37,187 nt of DNA from Cytobacillus firmus NBRC 15306. Lineage in GTDB: Bacteria > Bacillota > Bacilli > Bacillales > Cytobacillaceae. Shown here one piece after another: positions 1 through 7,550 of this stretch (position 1 is the stretch's first letter; every line of letters begins with the position of its first letter). The translations under genes and the position numbers were made by a program. The notes under the pieces are model-generated. The model was given only the letters and a program-made list of their open reading frames with translations. It was not told the origin of the DNA and did not search any database. The stretch lies in assembly GCF_001591465.1 (NCBI RefSeq), contig NZ_BCUY01000039.1, positions 1 to 37,187 on the forward strand, given 5' to 3'.

Positions 1-100
1 ATTGGCTTGTGACCTCGAGGGGGTAGGCGCTCCTCCTAAAAGCTAACGCTTTTAGTCCTGCGATGATTATGCTGCCGAAGCGTTCCTTGTGCAGCTAGAC
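1..100 (-). repeat. Edge copy of the ~115-bp hairpin repeat (copy D), truncated by the window start
   Basis: Bases 1-31 match the right arm of the copies at 7687 and 10868 (GGCTTGTGACCTCGAGGGGG, then TAGGCGCT). The element's usual end (AGCTAGAC near 93-100) is displaced by about 60 bp that holds its own hairpin, CTAAAAGC-TAAC-GCTTTTAG. The left arm lies outside the window. It sits directly downstream of nuoH, where nuoI would be expected in the operon. Confidence 0.75.
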
Positions 101-129
101 AATTCTCGATGTTATGAGGCTGCTCCTCA

Positions 130-1137
130 TTAAAAGATATTCAGCCATTCTTTCAGCAAAGCTGTTAAGAAAATATTCGCAAGTGCTACCGGCAGCAGAA
201 CCTTCCAGCCAAATTCCATAAGCTGGTCTGCACGGAGGCGCGGGAATGTAACACGAAACCAGACTAAAACAAAGATTACAGCCGTAAACTTAAGCGCAAA
301 CCAGACGGCACCCGGAATGAACTCCAGGAACGGCAGCGGCAGCCACCCGCCAAGGAATAGTACGGTTGTCAATGAAGCCATGGCAAAGAAGTATACATAT
401 TCCGCAAGCATGAAGAATGCCCAGCGAAAGCCGGAATATTCAACATGGAAACCGGCGACCAGCTCTGATTCCGCTTCAGGCAAGTCAAATGGAACACGGT
501 TTAGCTCCGCTGTGGAAGCAATCAGGAATACGATGAAAGCAATAGGCTGCCAAATAATGAACCAGCCATTTTTTTGCGCTTCAACAATTTCATTCAGGTT
601 TAGACTGCCTGTTAAAAGGATAATGCCTAATACAGACATTACGAGTGGAATTTCATATGAAATCATCTGTGCAGCGGCACGCATTCCGCCAAGCAATGCA
701 TATTTATTATTTGAAGCCCATGCTCCGGTGACAATACCGACTGTTGTCAGCCCGGAAATGGCGATGTAATACAGCAATCCAACTCCAATATCAGCAAACT
801 GCAGTTTGTCTGTAAATGGAATTGTCGCCAGCACCATGAATGCCGGTGCAAATGCAATAACCGGTGCAAGAATAAACAGCGGCCTGTCTGCAAGCTTAGG
901 AATGGTGTCTTCTTTTAAAAGAAGCTTTAATACGTCCGCAACAGTCTGCAGCAGCCCCCAGCGTCCGCCGACCTGATTCGGCCCGTGGCGCAGCTGCATA
1001 AATCCCATGACTTTACGCTCCGCCAGAATGGCGTAAGTAACAAATCCCAAAACGACTAGCAGTAAAACGGTGGCAAGCAAGAAGAAAATACCGAAATTCA
1101 GCAGACCTGCTTCGGAATGGAGAAGTTCTTCTACCAT
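130..1137 (-). CDS. nuoH: NADH-quinone oxidoreductase subunit H (complex I membrane subunit)
   Basis: This 335-residue membrane protein is the NuoH/Nqo8/ND1 subunit, which sits where the hydrophilic arm of complex I meets the membrane arm and helps form the quinone cavity. It has about eight hydrophobic segments. The family's cytoplasmic loop ELNRVPFDLPEAESELVAG near residues 212-230 is intact, as is AERKVMGFMQLRHGPNQVG near residue 39. Length is normal. The start codon touches the nuoD stop at 1137, so the two are translationally coupled. The gene is fifth in nuoA-B-C-D-H; the next operon gene would lie left of base 1, beyond a repeat element. Identity is secure. Confidence 0.97.
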   Translation of the reverse strand: MVEELLHSEAGLLNFGIFFLLATVLLLVVLGFVTYAILAERKVMGFMQLRHGPNQVGGRWGLLQTVADVLKLLLKEDTIPKLADRPLFILAPVIAFAPAFMVLATIPFTDKLQFADIGVGLLYYIAISGLTTVGIVTGAWASNNKYALLGGMRAAAQMISYEIPLVMSVLGIILLTGSLNLNEIVEAQKNGWFIIWQPIAFIVFLIASTAELNRVPFDLPEAESELVAGFHVEYSGFRWAFFMLAEYVYFFAMASLTTVLFLGGWLPLPFLEFIPGAVWFALKFTAVIFVLVWFRVTFPRLRADQLMEFGWKVLLPVALANIFLTALLKEWLNIF

Positions 1138-2237
1138 TAACCGTCCACCTCCCCAAGGACAATATCAATTGCCCCTAAAATAGCAATCAAGTTCGCAATG
1201 TTTTCGCCTTCAAGCAATTTCGGGAGAATCTGAAGATTATAGAATGATGGCCTCCGGAATTTCATCCGGTATGGCTCCTTCTTTCCATCACTCGCGATAT
1301 AGCAGCCGATTTCTCCCCTTGGAGATTCGATTCTGACAAACGCTTCCCCTTTTGGCGCTTTGATGATTTTTGGCACTTTGGCCAGAATATCGCCTTCAGA
1401 CGGGAATTGCTCCACCGCTTGTTCAAGGATTTTTAAAGATTCCTCAATTTCCTGCATACGCACATGATATCTGGCCCACGCATCCCCGCCGTCCTGAACC
1501 GCCACATCGAAATCAAAGCGATCATAGATGGAGTATGGCTCATCTTTGCGGAGATCCCATTTTACGCCTGTGCAGCGGAGATTTGCACCGCTTAGCGAGT
1601 AGTTTAGAGCATCCTCTTTCGTATACTTTCCTACCCCTTTGACACGGTTCATGAAAATTTCGTTTCCGGTTACCAGCTGATGGTAGCCTTTGAGCTGTTC
1701 ACGCATATATGGAACAAACTCTCTTACTTTATCAATCCAGCCCTCAGGAGCATCCCATTTAACGCCGCCGACACGCATATAGTTAAACGTCAATCGGCCT
1801 CCGGAGATCTCATTCAGCATATTGATGATCATTTCACGCTCTCTGAATGCATACAGGAATGGGCTTGTTGCCCCAATATCAAGTAAATATGTACCCCACC
1901 ATACCAGATGGCTGGCAATCCGGCCAAGCTCCATCGTGATGATCCTCAGATATTCTGCCCGTTCAGGAATTTTCAAATCCATCATTGTTTCCACCGCATG
2001 GACAAGGATATAATTATTCGTCATGGCGGCAAGATAGTCCATTCGGTCTGTATAAGGAATAATTTGAGTATACTGCAGGTTTTCAGCCAATTTCTCCGTT
2101 CCGCGGTGCAGGTAGCCGATGACCGGTTTCGCCTCTTTGATGATCTCCCCGTCAATTTTCAGAACAAGGCGAAAAACACCGTGGGTACTTGGATGCTGAG
2201 GTCCAACATTTAACAGCATTTCTTCTGTTCGCAGCAT
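1137..2237 (-). CDS. nuoD: NADH-quinone oxidoreductase subunit D (49-kDa type)
   Basis: The 366-residue protein is the NuoD/Nqo4 subunit of complex I, related to the large subunit of NiFe hydrogenases and contributing to the quinone-binding cavity in the peripheral arm. The N-terminal motif NVGPQHPSTHGVFRLVL (residues 11-27) with its two His is diagnostic. The C-terminal region ending in LGAIDIVLGEVDG is also typical. NuoD is encoded separately from NuoC, as in many Gram-positives, not fused as in E. coli. It lies 3 bp after nuoC and touches nuoH, so it is an internal cistron of the operon. Confidence 0.97.
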   Translation of the reverse strand: MLRTEEMLLNVGPQHPSTHGVFRLVLKIDGEIIKEAKPVIGYLHRGTEKLAENLQYTQIIPYTDRMDYLAAMTNNYILVHAVETMMDLKIPERAEYLRIITMELGRIASHLVWWGTYLLDIGATSPFLYAFREREMIINMLNEISGGRLTFNYMRVGGVKWDAPEGWIDKVREFVPYMREQLKGYHQLVTGNEIFMNRVKGVGKYTKEDALNYSLSGANLRCTGVKWDLRKDEPYSIYDRFDFDVAVQDGGDAWARYHVRMQEIEESLKILEQAVEQFPSEGDILAKVPKIIKAPKGEAFVRIESPRGEIGCYIASDGKKEPYRMKFRRPSFYNLQILPKLLEGENIANLIAILGAIDIVLGEVDG

Positions 2238-2240
2238 TGG

Positions 2241-3374
2241 TTACACCTCCACATCGTACGGTTCATAGTCTTTTCGCAGCGGATGCCCGATCCAGTCTTC
2301 CCCCAGCATAATCCGGTATAAGTTAGGGTGTCCTTTGAATTTGATTCCCAGCAAATCATATGTCTCACATTCCGGCCAATTGGCTCCGGCCCATAACGGC
2401 TGCAGTGAATCAATTACCGGCTCATCGCGGTCAATTTTAACCTTCAGTGCAACAGATTGACGTTTTTTGTATGAGTATAAGTGAGCATACACTTCCATGT
2501 GGGTCTCAAAATCGGTGCCATGAAGCTCGGATAAATAATCAAAGCCAAGCTGTTCATTATATTTCAGGAATTCTGCCAATTTAAAATATGATTCAGCTCT
2601 GGCAACCAAAGTCGGCACTTCCTTGGAGAGATTATTGATATAGTACTCTTCAAGAACATCAGATCCCAGATTTTCTTCAATTACCTTTACATATTTATCA
2701 AGGTATGGCTGATTAACGGATGGAGCTTTTTCTGCAGCTGGTTCAGTGTCAGCCTTGCTTCCGGCAGCTTTTGCCTTCGCGGCTGCTGCGGCTGCGGCCT
2801 TTGCTTTCGCTGCAGCGATTGCCTTTGCCTTTTCATCATCTGCTGCTCCGTCTGCTTTGCCTGCTGCTGCTAATTTTGCTTTTGCTGCTGCGGCAGCTTT
2901 TGCCTTTGCTGCTGCAATCGCTTTTGCCTTTTCATCGTCACCGCCTGCTTGTTTTGCTTGAGCTGCTGCTTTCGCCTTTGCAGCTGCGGCGGCTTTGGCT
3001 TTTGCTGCTGCAATCGCTTTTGCCTTTTCGTCATCCCCGCCTGCTTGTTTTGCTTGAGCTGCTGCTTTCGCCTTTGCGGCAGCTGCGGCTTTGGCTTTTG
3101 CTGCTGCGGCGGCTTTTTGCTTCGCCAGATCCACGTCTTCTGCAGGTGCCTCTTCCTTTGTTTCTCCCTGCTCTTTCGCTTTCATTTTAGCCAGGGCCGC
3201 TGCCTTTGCCTTCGCGGCTGCGGCGGCTTTTTGCTTCGCCAGATCCATGTCTTCTGCTGGAGCTTCTGCCTCAGCTTCTCCCTGCTCTTTTGCTTTCATC
3301 TTTGCCAAGGCAGCTGCCTTCGCCTTCGCGGCAGCTTCTTTTTTCAGCTGTTCAAGATCTTTTTCTCCGCTCAT
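2241..3374 (-). CDS. nuoC: NADH-quinone oxidoreductase subunit C with a long Ala/Lys-rich N-terminal extension
   Basis: The last ~155 residues (about 222-377) are an ordinary NuoC/30-kDa subunit, including the segment WPECETYDLLGIKFKGHPN and the ending HPLRKDYEPYDVEV, which pairs with NuoD in the peripheral arm. The first ~215 residues are a low-complexity Ala/Lys/Glu extension. It contains two units around EDxDLAKQKAAAAAKAKAAA followed by KMKAKEQGE, then about three 32-residue units around GGDDEKAKAIAAAKAKAAAA. The second type corresponds to a 96-bp tandem repeat in the DNA (the same run begins at 2943 and 3039). The extension probably forms a charged helix or disordered arm. Its function is unknown; the NuoC core looks intact. 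The start has AGGTG-type spacing after nuoB. Confidence 0.93.
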   Translation of the reverse strand: MSGEKDLEQLKKEAAAKAKAAALAKMKAKEQGEAEAEAPAEDMDLAKQKAAAAAKAKAAALAKMKAKEQGETKEEAPAEDVDLAKQKAAAAAKAKAAAAAKAKAAAQAKQAGGDDEKAKAIAAAKAKAAAAAKAKAAAQAKQAGGDDEKAKAIAAAKAKAAAAAKAKLAAAGKADGAADDEKAKAIAAAKAKAAAAAAAKAKAAGSKADTEPAAEKAPSVNQPYLDKYVKVIEENLGSDVLEEYYINNLSKEVPTLVARAESYFKLAEFLKYNEQLGFDYLSELHGTDFETHMEVYAHLYSYKKRQSVALKVKIDRDEPVIDSLQPLWAGANWPECETYDLLGIKFKGHPNLYRIMLGEDWIGHPLRKDYEPYDVEV

Positions 3375-3377
3375 AGG

Positions 3378-3890
3378 TTAGATCACCTTCTTCCCAGTCT
3401 TAGCCTCATAACGGATTTTCTCTTTTAACTTATTAATTCCGTAAATCAATGCTGCCGGGTTCGGCGGGCATCCTGGTATGTATACATCAACAGGGACAAT
3501 CTGGTCGACCCCTTTAACTACTGAGTAAGATTTCACATATGGCCCACCCGCAGTTGCACAGGATCCCATCGCGATCACCCATTTCGGTTCAGGCATCTGA
3601 TCATAAAGACGGCGGACAATTGGCGCCATTTTCTTTGTTACTGTACCTGAAACAATCATGACATCAGACTGACGGGGAGATGTGCGGAAAAAAGAACCAA
3701 AACGGTCCAAATCGTAATGCGATGAACCTACACCCATCATTTCAATGGCACAGCAAGCAAGCCCGAAGGTCATTGGCCACAATGAATTGCTCCGCGCCCA
3801 CGCTTTAATCTGTTCCAAAGTTGCCATAAACACATTGCGCTGCAGTTCTTCCATTTCTTCCGGTGTAATATTATCCAGCTTTAAATCCAT
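3378..3890 (-). CDS. nuoB: NADH-quinone oxidoreductase subunit B (Fe-S cluster N2 subunit)
   Basis: The 170-residue protein is NuoB/PSST, which holds the terminal Fe-S cluster N2 that passes electrons to quinone. The ligand Cys are visible: adjacent C46-C47 in LACCAIEMM, the Cys in [10 protein letters not shown], and the Cys in PGCPPNP. I place the start at ATG 3890 (MDLKLDN), which overlaps the end of nuoA by 10 bp and has an AGAAGGTG ribosome binding site five to six bases upstream. A reading frame from 3911 adds only seven non-conserved residues within nuoA. Confidence 0.95.
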   Translation of the reverse strand: MDLKLDNITPEEMEELQRNVFMATLEQIKAWARSNSLWPMTFGLACCAIEMMGVGSSHYDLDRFGSFFRTSPRQSDVMIVSGTVTKKMAPIVRRLYDQMPEPKWVIAMGSCATAGGPYVKSYSVVKGVDQIVPVDVYIPGCPPNPAALIYGINKLKEKIRYEAKTGKKVI

Positions 3891-4255
3891 TTCAGCACCT
3901 TCTTTTTCCATGCATAAACAAGTCCAATTATAAGCATAAATACAAAAATCAGCATCTCAATCAATGCAAAAATTCCAAGCTTCTCATATGCCACTGCCCA
4001 CGGGTACAAAAATACTGTTTCCACATCAAAAATGACAAACATCAGGGCAAAAATATAATAGCGGACATTGAACTGCACCCTCGAATCATGGAATGGCTCA
4101 ATCCCGCTCTCATATGTGGTATACTTCGTATCATATGGCTTATAGGGCCGCAAAAGCTTTCCCAAAAACAAAGCCACCACAGGCAGCAATACGCCCAGGC
4201 ACAAAAACACGAAAACTATCAAATAGTTATTCTGGTATAAATTCCAAAGCTCCAT
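3881..4255 (-). CDS. nuoA: NADH-quinone oxidoreductase subunit A
   Basis: This 124-residue three-helix membrane protein is NuoA/ND3, first gene of the complex I operon. The family signature is present: [20 protein letters not shown] and then [18 protein letters not shown], including the conserved acidic residues of the second helix. ATG 4255 (MELWNLYQ) is chosen because GGAGGGG lies six bases upstream; an in-frame TTG at 4270 lies upstream of that ribosome binding site and is unlikely. A sigma-A promoter and two candidate operators precede it. Confidence 0.95.
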   Translation of the reverse strand: MELWNLYQNNYLIVFVFLCLGVLLPVVALFLGKLLRPYKPYDTKYTTYESGIEPFHDSRVQFNVRYYIFALMFVIFDVETVFLYPWAVAYEKLGIFALIEMLIFVFMLIIGLVYAWKKKVLKWI

Positions 4256-4270
4256 GCCCATCCCCTCCAA

Positions 4271-4288
4271 TGCTGAAAGTTTTCACAA
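4271..4288 (-). promoter_or_regulatory. Candidate Rex (NADH/NAD+ redox repressor) site in the nuo leader
   Basis: On the minus strand the 18 bases TTGTGAAAACTTTCAGCA match the Rex consensus TTGTGAAATATTTCACAA (as I recall it) at 14 of 18 positions, with a palindromic TGAAA-AC-TTTCA core. The site lies between the predicted transcription start and the nuoA ribosome binding site, where a repressor would block elongation. Rex control of nuo is known in actinobacteria; here it is a prediction from sequence only. Confidence 0.45.
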
Positions 4289-4311
4289 CATTTAAACATG
4301 TAACCGTAACC

Positions 4312-4340
4312 ATTATACACCCTACTCTCCCATGTGTCGA
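4312..4340 (-). promoter_or_regulatory. Sigma-A promoter of the nuo operon
   Basis: On the minus strand TCGACA (4340-4335) is separated by 17 bp from TATAAT (4317-4312), which is preceded by TG in the extended -10 position. That is one mismatch in the -35 and none in the -10. The start of transcription would be near 4305, giving a leader of about 50 nt. Confidence 0.75.
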
Positions 4341-4344
4341 CACA
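4333..4344. promoter_or_regulatory. 12-bp perfect palindrome over the nuo -35 box (candidate operator)
   Basis: TGTGTCGACACA is its own reverse complement and covers the whole -35 hexamer of the nuo promoter. The arm spacing does not fit a Rex site. The cognate regulator is unknown. Confidence 0.45.
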
Positions 4345-4726
4345 ACCTCAGACTATTATTGGAAATTCTCAATGGACGCATAATCGGATCTCCGGAAGAA
4401 AAATTACATAGCCACTTTTGACACAACTTCCTTAGATTATATGAGCTTGCCCCCTGTCAATATCCATTAAATTCTTTTTTATATTTATCTACCATTAAAA
4501 AACAAATTTTCTCCTTTGTCAGTGAGATATGTAACACAACCAGAGAATTTTTTCTTTCTCGCACACATAGGAAGAACTTTCTATTTAAACCAACTTAAGG
4601 ATCTAATATATCAAATATGACTATATCTAAGGCTTTTCGTCCATCCAGTATGAACATTATGATGTTTTGCCATTTCTTCGTTATTTTCCTGAAATGTGCG
4701 TAATTTAATTATAACCTCTCTGTTCT

Positions 4727-4756
4727 TTTACTCAGAATTTTCTGTGCTAGCATAAT
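4727..4756 (+). promoter_or_regulatory. Possible promoter of the LysM-3D gene
   Basis: TTTACT (4727-4732) and CATAAT (4751-4756) are spaced 18 bp apart, about 30 bp upstream of the ATG. Both hexamers are imperfect, so this is tentative. Confidence 0.35.
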
Positions 4757-4787
4757 AATTGTCAACCAAGTTTATAGGAGGTTTAAC

Positions 4788-5510
4788 ATGAAAAAGTATT
4801 TTTATTATCTGCTCGCGAGCTTAATCATCTGGAGCACAGCAGGTGTAAGCGCATATGCAGAAGAAGTAACTGTAAACAAAGGGGATACCCTATGGTCCAT
4901 AGCACAAAAACATGAAGTGTCCGTTCAGGATATTAAAAACTGGAATGGCCTGTCCGGGAATCTGATTCACCCAAATGACAAGCTTGATGTTTCACCTGAA
5001 GAAATATACATAGTAGAGTCTGGTGACACTCTCTGGAATATTGCCAAAACATACAATATAAGTGTACATAACCTTAAGAAGTGGAATCAGCTGAAATCCG
5101 ATTTTATAAAACCTGGATTAGAGCTAATCATTTATAAAAATGAATCAGTGAGAAAAGAAGCTTCTAATCCTAAGACCATCGTAAAAGCAGCAAACACCAA
5201 TGAGCCTGCAGCAAAAGAAGGCAAAGTTCTGACTGTTACTGCAACTGCCTATACAGCGAGCTGTGAAGGATGTATCGGCATTACAAAAACAGGAGTCAAT
5301 CTTATCGATAACCCGGATGAAAAAGTAATTGCAGTTGATCCGGACGTAATTCCTTTGGGTTCTAAAGTATTTGTAGAAGGATATGGCTATGCAACTGCCG
5401 AAGATATTGGCGGCGGAATTAACGGACATGAAATTGATGTGTTTATTCCTGGAGAACAGGATGCACTGCAGTGGGGAAGAAAAGATGTAAAGGTTACTAT
5501 CCTAAATTAA
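4788..5510 (+). CDS. Secreted LysM-3D domain cell-wall protein (YocH-like)
   Basis: The 240-residue protein starts with a signal peptide that ends near AYA-EE (residue 24-25). Two LysM peptidoglycan-binding repeats follow at about 27-69 and 73-116, each with the GDTLW(S/N)IA core. After a short linker comes a C-terminal 3D domain (about 149-240) with the three conserved Asp in VDPDVIPLG (D184), AEDIGG (D206) and EIDVF (D217). This is the architecture of B. subtilis YocH, a presumed muralytic enzyme that acts outside the cell. The ATG has a strong AGGAGG site, and a terminator follows. It is a single-gene unit divergent from nuo. A WalR site, expected for yocH, was not found. Confidence 0.88.
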   Translation: MKKYFYYLLASLIIWSTAGVSAYAEEVTVNKGDTLWSIAQKHEVSVQDIKNWNGLSGNLIHPNDKLDVSPEEIYIVESGDTLWNIAKTYNISVHNLKKWNQLKSDFIKPGLELIIYKNESVRKEASNPKTIVKAANTNEPAAKEGKVLTVTATAYTASCEGCIGITKTGVNLIDNPDEKVIAVDPDVIPLGSKVFVEGYGYATAEDIGGGINGHEIDVFIPGEQDALQWGRKDVKVTILN

Positions 5511-5513
5511 ACG

Positions 5514-5546
5514 AAGAGGTCTCTCACTGCAGGGACCTCTTTTTTC
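5514..5546 (+). terminator. Intrinsic terminator of the LysM-3D gene
   Basis: AAGAGGTC pairs with GACCTCTT around a loop of about ten bases and is followed by a run of T, starting four bases after the stop codon. Confidence 0.8.
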
Positions 5547-5553
5547 AATTGCT

Positions 5554-5799
5554 CTATTCATTTGTAGGCTGCTTTTTTGTAAAGTGTGTTTCAGATACCC
5601 GGCAAAAAGCTTTTAATAGATTTTGCATACATCTGATCCGGGTCGCTTCGTCAAATAAGAACACATTGAATATCTCCGCTTCAAGCATAAGGAATACTTT
5701 CATGGTGGCATCATCATTATGGCTTATATGATTATTTGTAAAATAGCTGATTAACTCTCTTTCATAATATTCTATCGTTCCAAATAATACAGTAGACAA
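5554..5799 (-). CDS. Small protein of unknown function (81 aa)
   Basis: I do not recognise this protein. The frame opens at GTG 5808, but a TTG codon at 5799 has AGGGGGTGAT six bases upstream, so I take that as the start (MSTVLFGTIEYYERELISYF). It is rich in aromatic residues and Leu, contains two Cys near residues 57 and 67, and has no signal peptide, membrane segment or known motif. The C-terminus is polar (HFTKKQPTNE). It lies convergent with the LysM-3D gene and divergent from the 61-residue gene. The ribosome binding site and a clean frame support a real gene, but it could be spurious. Confidence 0.5.
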   Translation of the reverse strand: MSTVLFGTIEYYERELISYFTNNHISHNDDATMKVFLMLEAEIFNVFLFDEATRIRCMQNLLKAFCRVSETHFTKKQPTNE

Positions 5800-5964
5800 G
5801 GATATCACCCCCTGGTTTTCTCACACCTTGTCTTTCTAAGCACATGTTGATACTATATGACTCTATTCAACGGCTTTCAACAAAATCTGACACTTTTAAC
5901 AAAATAGTTAAATTAGTTAAAATAGCCATTCCTTTTTAATATAAATGAAATATAGCTGTTTCCT

Positions 5965-5994
5965 TTGAAATTAATTTTTGTGATAAAGTTATAT
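5965..5994 (+). promoter_or_regulatory. Probable promoter of the 61-aa gene
   Basis: TTGAAA (5965-5970) and TTATAT (5989-5994) are separated by 18 bp, with the ATG 27 bp further on behind an AGGAG site. Confidence 0.5.
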
Positions 5995-6021
5995 TAAGAG
6001 CTTAGATTAGGAGAATTACTT

Positions 6022-6207
6022 ATGACTAAAAACAACTGCCCAGCTATTCAAAAATTCGATGAGCTCGTTACTAAAAGCAATGAGCTAAAAAGGGAGCTGG
6101 ATGTCACTCCTTTTGAAGATAAACAAAAGTTCATGAGCCTTCTAAAAAAACTCATGACCGTGCATAAGAATTTGGATCAGTTAACCCTATATGACCAGAC
6201 AAAGTAA
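6022..6207 (+). CDS. Small soluble helical protein of unknown function (61 aa)
   Basis: I do not recognise a family. The 61-residue product is charged and probably all-helical (FDELVTKSNELKRELDVTPF, then KFMSLLKKLMTVHKNLDQL), with one Cys near the N-terminus and no membrane segment. The gene has its own promoter-like hexamers, an AGGAG ribosome binding site eight bases before the ATG and a strong terminator just after the stop. Together these make it a convincing monocistronic small gene. It lies between the LysM-3D region and ftsZ, converging on ftsZ. Confidence 0.7.
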   Translation: MTKNNCPAIQKFDELVTKSNELKRELDVTPFEDKQKFMSLLKKLMTVHKNLDQLTLYDQTK

Positions 6208-6217
6208 AAAATAAATG

Positions 6218-6246
6218 AAGGACAGGCATTTGCCTGTCCTTTCTTC
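6218..6246 (+). terminator. Intrinsic terminator of the 61-aa gene
   Basis: AAGGACAGGCA and TGCCTGTCCTT form an 11-bp stem with a two-base TT centre (the loop will open wider), followed by TCTTCTT. Confidence 0.8.
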
Positions 6247-6257
6247 TTGTATCAGCA

Positions 6258-6288
6258 TCAACCACTCAACCACCAACATATCAACCAT
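6258..6288. repeat. 31-bp dispersed repeat, copy 1 (CAACCA-rich)
   Basis: These 31 bases recur identically at 20790-20820. They consist of variants of TCAACCA/CCAACA words and lie between two converging terminators. Confidence 0.8.
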
Positions 6289-6303
6289 CAATAAAATTCA
6301 CCT

Positions 6304-6340
6304 AAAAAAACAGGCTGCCCTCTTTTTGGCAGCCTGTTTC
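6304..6340 (-). terminator. Intrinsic terminator of ftsZ
   Basis: On the minus strand AACAGGCTGCC and GGCAGCCTGTT form a long stem followed by a T run, a few bases after the ftsZ stop. Confidence 0.85.
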
Positions 6341-6345
6341 TATCA

Positions 6346-7512
6346 TTAGCGTCTTCTGCGGTTTCTAAGGAACGCCGGTGTATCAAGTGACTCTTCCTGC
6401 GGGTCAGCCTGCACACGATAGTTATCCTGAACCGGTTCCCGATATTCTCGAGGCTCTCTAACCGGCCGGCGATTGCTTGTTTCTTCTGCATAATGATATG
6501 TATGATCATATTCTTTTTCTACAGATGGTCTTGTGCTCGGTTTAGCTCTTAACTCCTCTTGTTCATTGAAGCCGGTAGCGATAACCGTAACAAGAATTTC
6601 TTCCTTTAAGGAATCATTTATAACTGAACCAAAAATCATATTCACTTCTTCATCAGAAGCAGAAGCAACAATATCAGCAGCCTCCTGCACTTCATATAAG
6701 CTGATATTTGCTCCGCCCGTAATGTTCATAATGACGCCGCGGGCTCCGTTAATGGACGTTTCAAGCAGCGGGCTTGAAATGGCTTTACGGGCTGCTTCAG
6801 CCGCACGGTCCTCCCCAGTGGCAATTCCGATCCCCATCAGTGCTGTTCCTTTGTGGGACATAACTGTTTTGACATCGGCAAAATCGAGATTGATTAAACC
6901 GGGAACGGCAATCAGGTCAGAGATGCCCTGAACGCCCTGGCGAAGGACATTATCCGCTTCCATAAACGCTTCCAGCATAGGTGTTTTCTTATCAATAATC
7001 TCCAATAAGCGATCATTTGGAATAATAATTAGCGTATCAACAGCTTTTTTCATGGCTTCGATGCCTGCATCAGCATTGGCTGCACGCTTACGTCCTTCAA
7101 ATTTGAAAGGGCGGGTTACCACACCGATAGTCAATGCACCCACTTCACGTGCAATGCGGGCAATAGCAGGAGCTGCACCCGTTCCGGTTCCCCCGCCCAT
7201 TCCGGCAGTAACGAATACCATGTCGGCACCCTTCAGCACTTCACGAAGCTGGCTTTCACTTTCCTCAGCTGCTTTTCTGCCCACTTCAGGATTAGCCCCT
7301 GCACCCAGGCCTCTTGTTAAGGCTGCACCGATTTGCATGGTTACTTCTGCCTTTGATTGATTTAGAGCTTGTCCATCTGTATTGACAGCAATAAACTCTA
7401 CTCCCTCAACTCCATGTTCAATCATCCGATTTACAGCGTTATTCCCCCCGCCGCCGACTCCGATGACTTTGATCGTAGCGTATTGGTCTATATTTGTATC
7501 AAACTCCAGCAT
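6346..7512 (-). CDS. ftsZ: Cell-division GTPase FtsZ outside a division cluster
   Basis: The 388-residue product is a full-length tubulin-like FtsZ, which polymerises into the mid-cell Z ring. It shows the N-terminal [13 protein letters not shown] (18-30), the tubulin signature GGGTGTG (106-112) and the catalytic T7 loop [11 protein letters not shown] (207-217). A variable Arg/Pro/Glu linker precedes the conserved C-terminal peptide [12 protein letters not shown] that binds FtsA, SepF and similar partners. Nothing needed for GTP hydrolysis or tethering is missing. The context is unusual: ftsZ normally follows ftsA in the division and cell-wall cluster, but here it stands alone between atpC and a small unknown gene. 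From memory of B. subtilis FtsZ, many substitutions are visible in the core. It may be a second ftsZ. The AAAGGAGGAG site supports the start. Confidence 0.95.
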   Translation of the reverse strand: MLEFDTNIDQYATIKVIGVGGGGNNAVNRMIEHGVEGVEFIAVNTDGQALNQSKAEVTMQIGAALTRGLGAGANPEVGRKAAEESESQLREVLKGADMVFVTAGMGGGTGTGAAPAIARIAREVGALTIGVVTRPFKFEGRKRAANADAGIEAMKKAVDTLIIIPNDRLLEIIDKKTPMLEAFMEADNVLRQGVQGISDLIAVPGLINLDFADVKTVMSHKGTALMGIGIATGEDRAAEAARKAISSPLLETSINGARGVIMNITGGANISLYEVQEAADIVASASDEEVNMIFGSVINDSLKEEILVTVIATGFNEQEELRAKPSTRPSVEKEYDHTYHYAEETSNRRPVREPREYREPVQDNYRVQADPQEESLDTPAFLRNRRRR

Positions 7513-7550
7513 TGCGGCTCCTCCTTTTATTCAAATAGACTTGCATGATA

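Larger units (their letters stand above)
4256..4787. other. Divergent intergenic region between nuoA and the LysM-3D gene
   Basis: The right part of this gap holds the promoter of the LysM-3D gene; the left part holds the nuo promoter, palindrome and Rex-like site. The AT-rich middle (about 4350-4720) shows no convincing reading frame, hairpin or repeat. Confidence 0.6.

Noticed and set aside
2720-3428. Several long plus-strand open frames opposite nuoC
   Set aside because: They are reading shadows of the Ala/Lys repeat DNA, Leu/Cys/Phe-rich, without ribosome binding sites or plausible starts.
4517-4540. WalR site upstream of the LysM-3D gene
   Set aside because: A single TGTTAC half-site is present on the minus strand, but no second half at the required five-base spacing.
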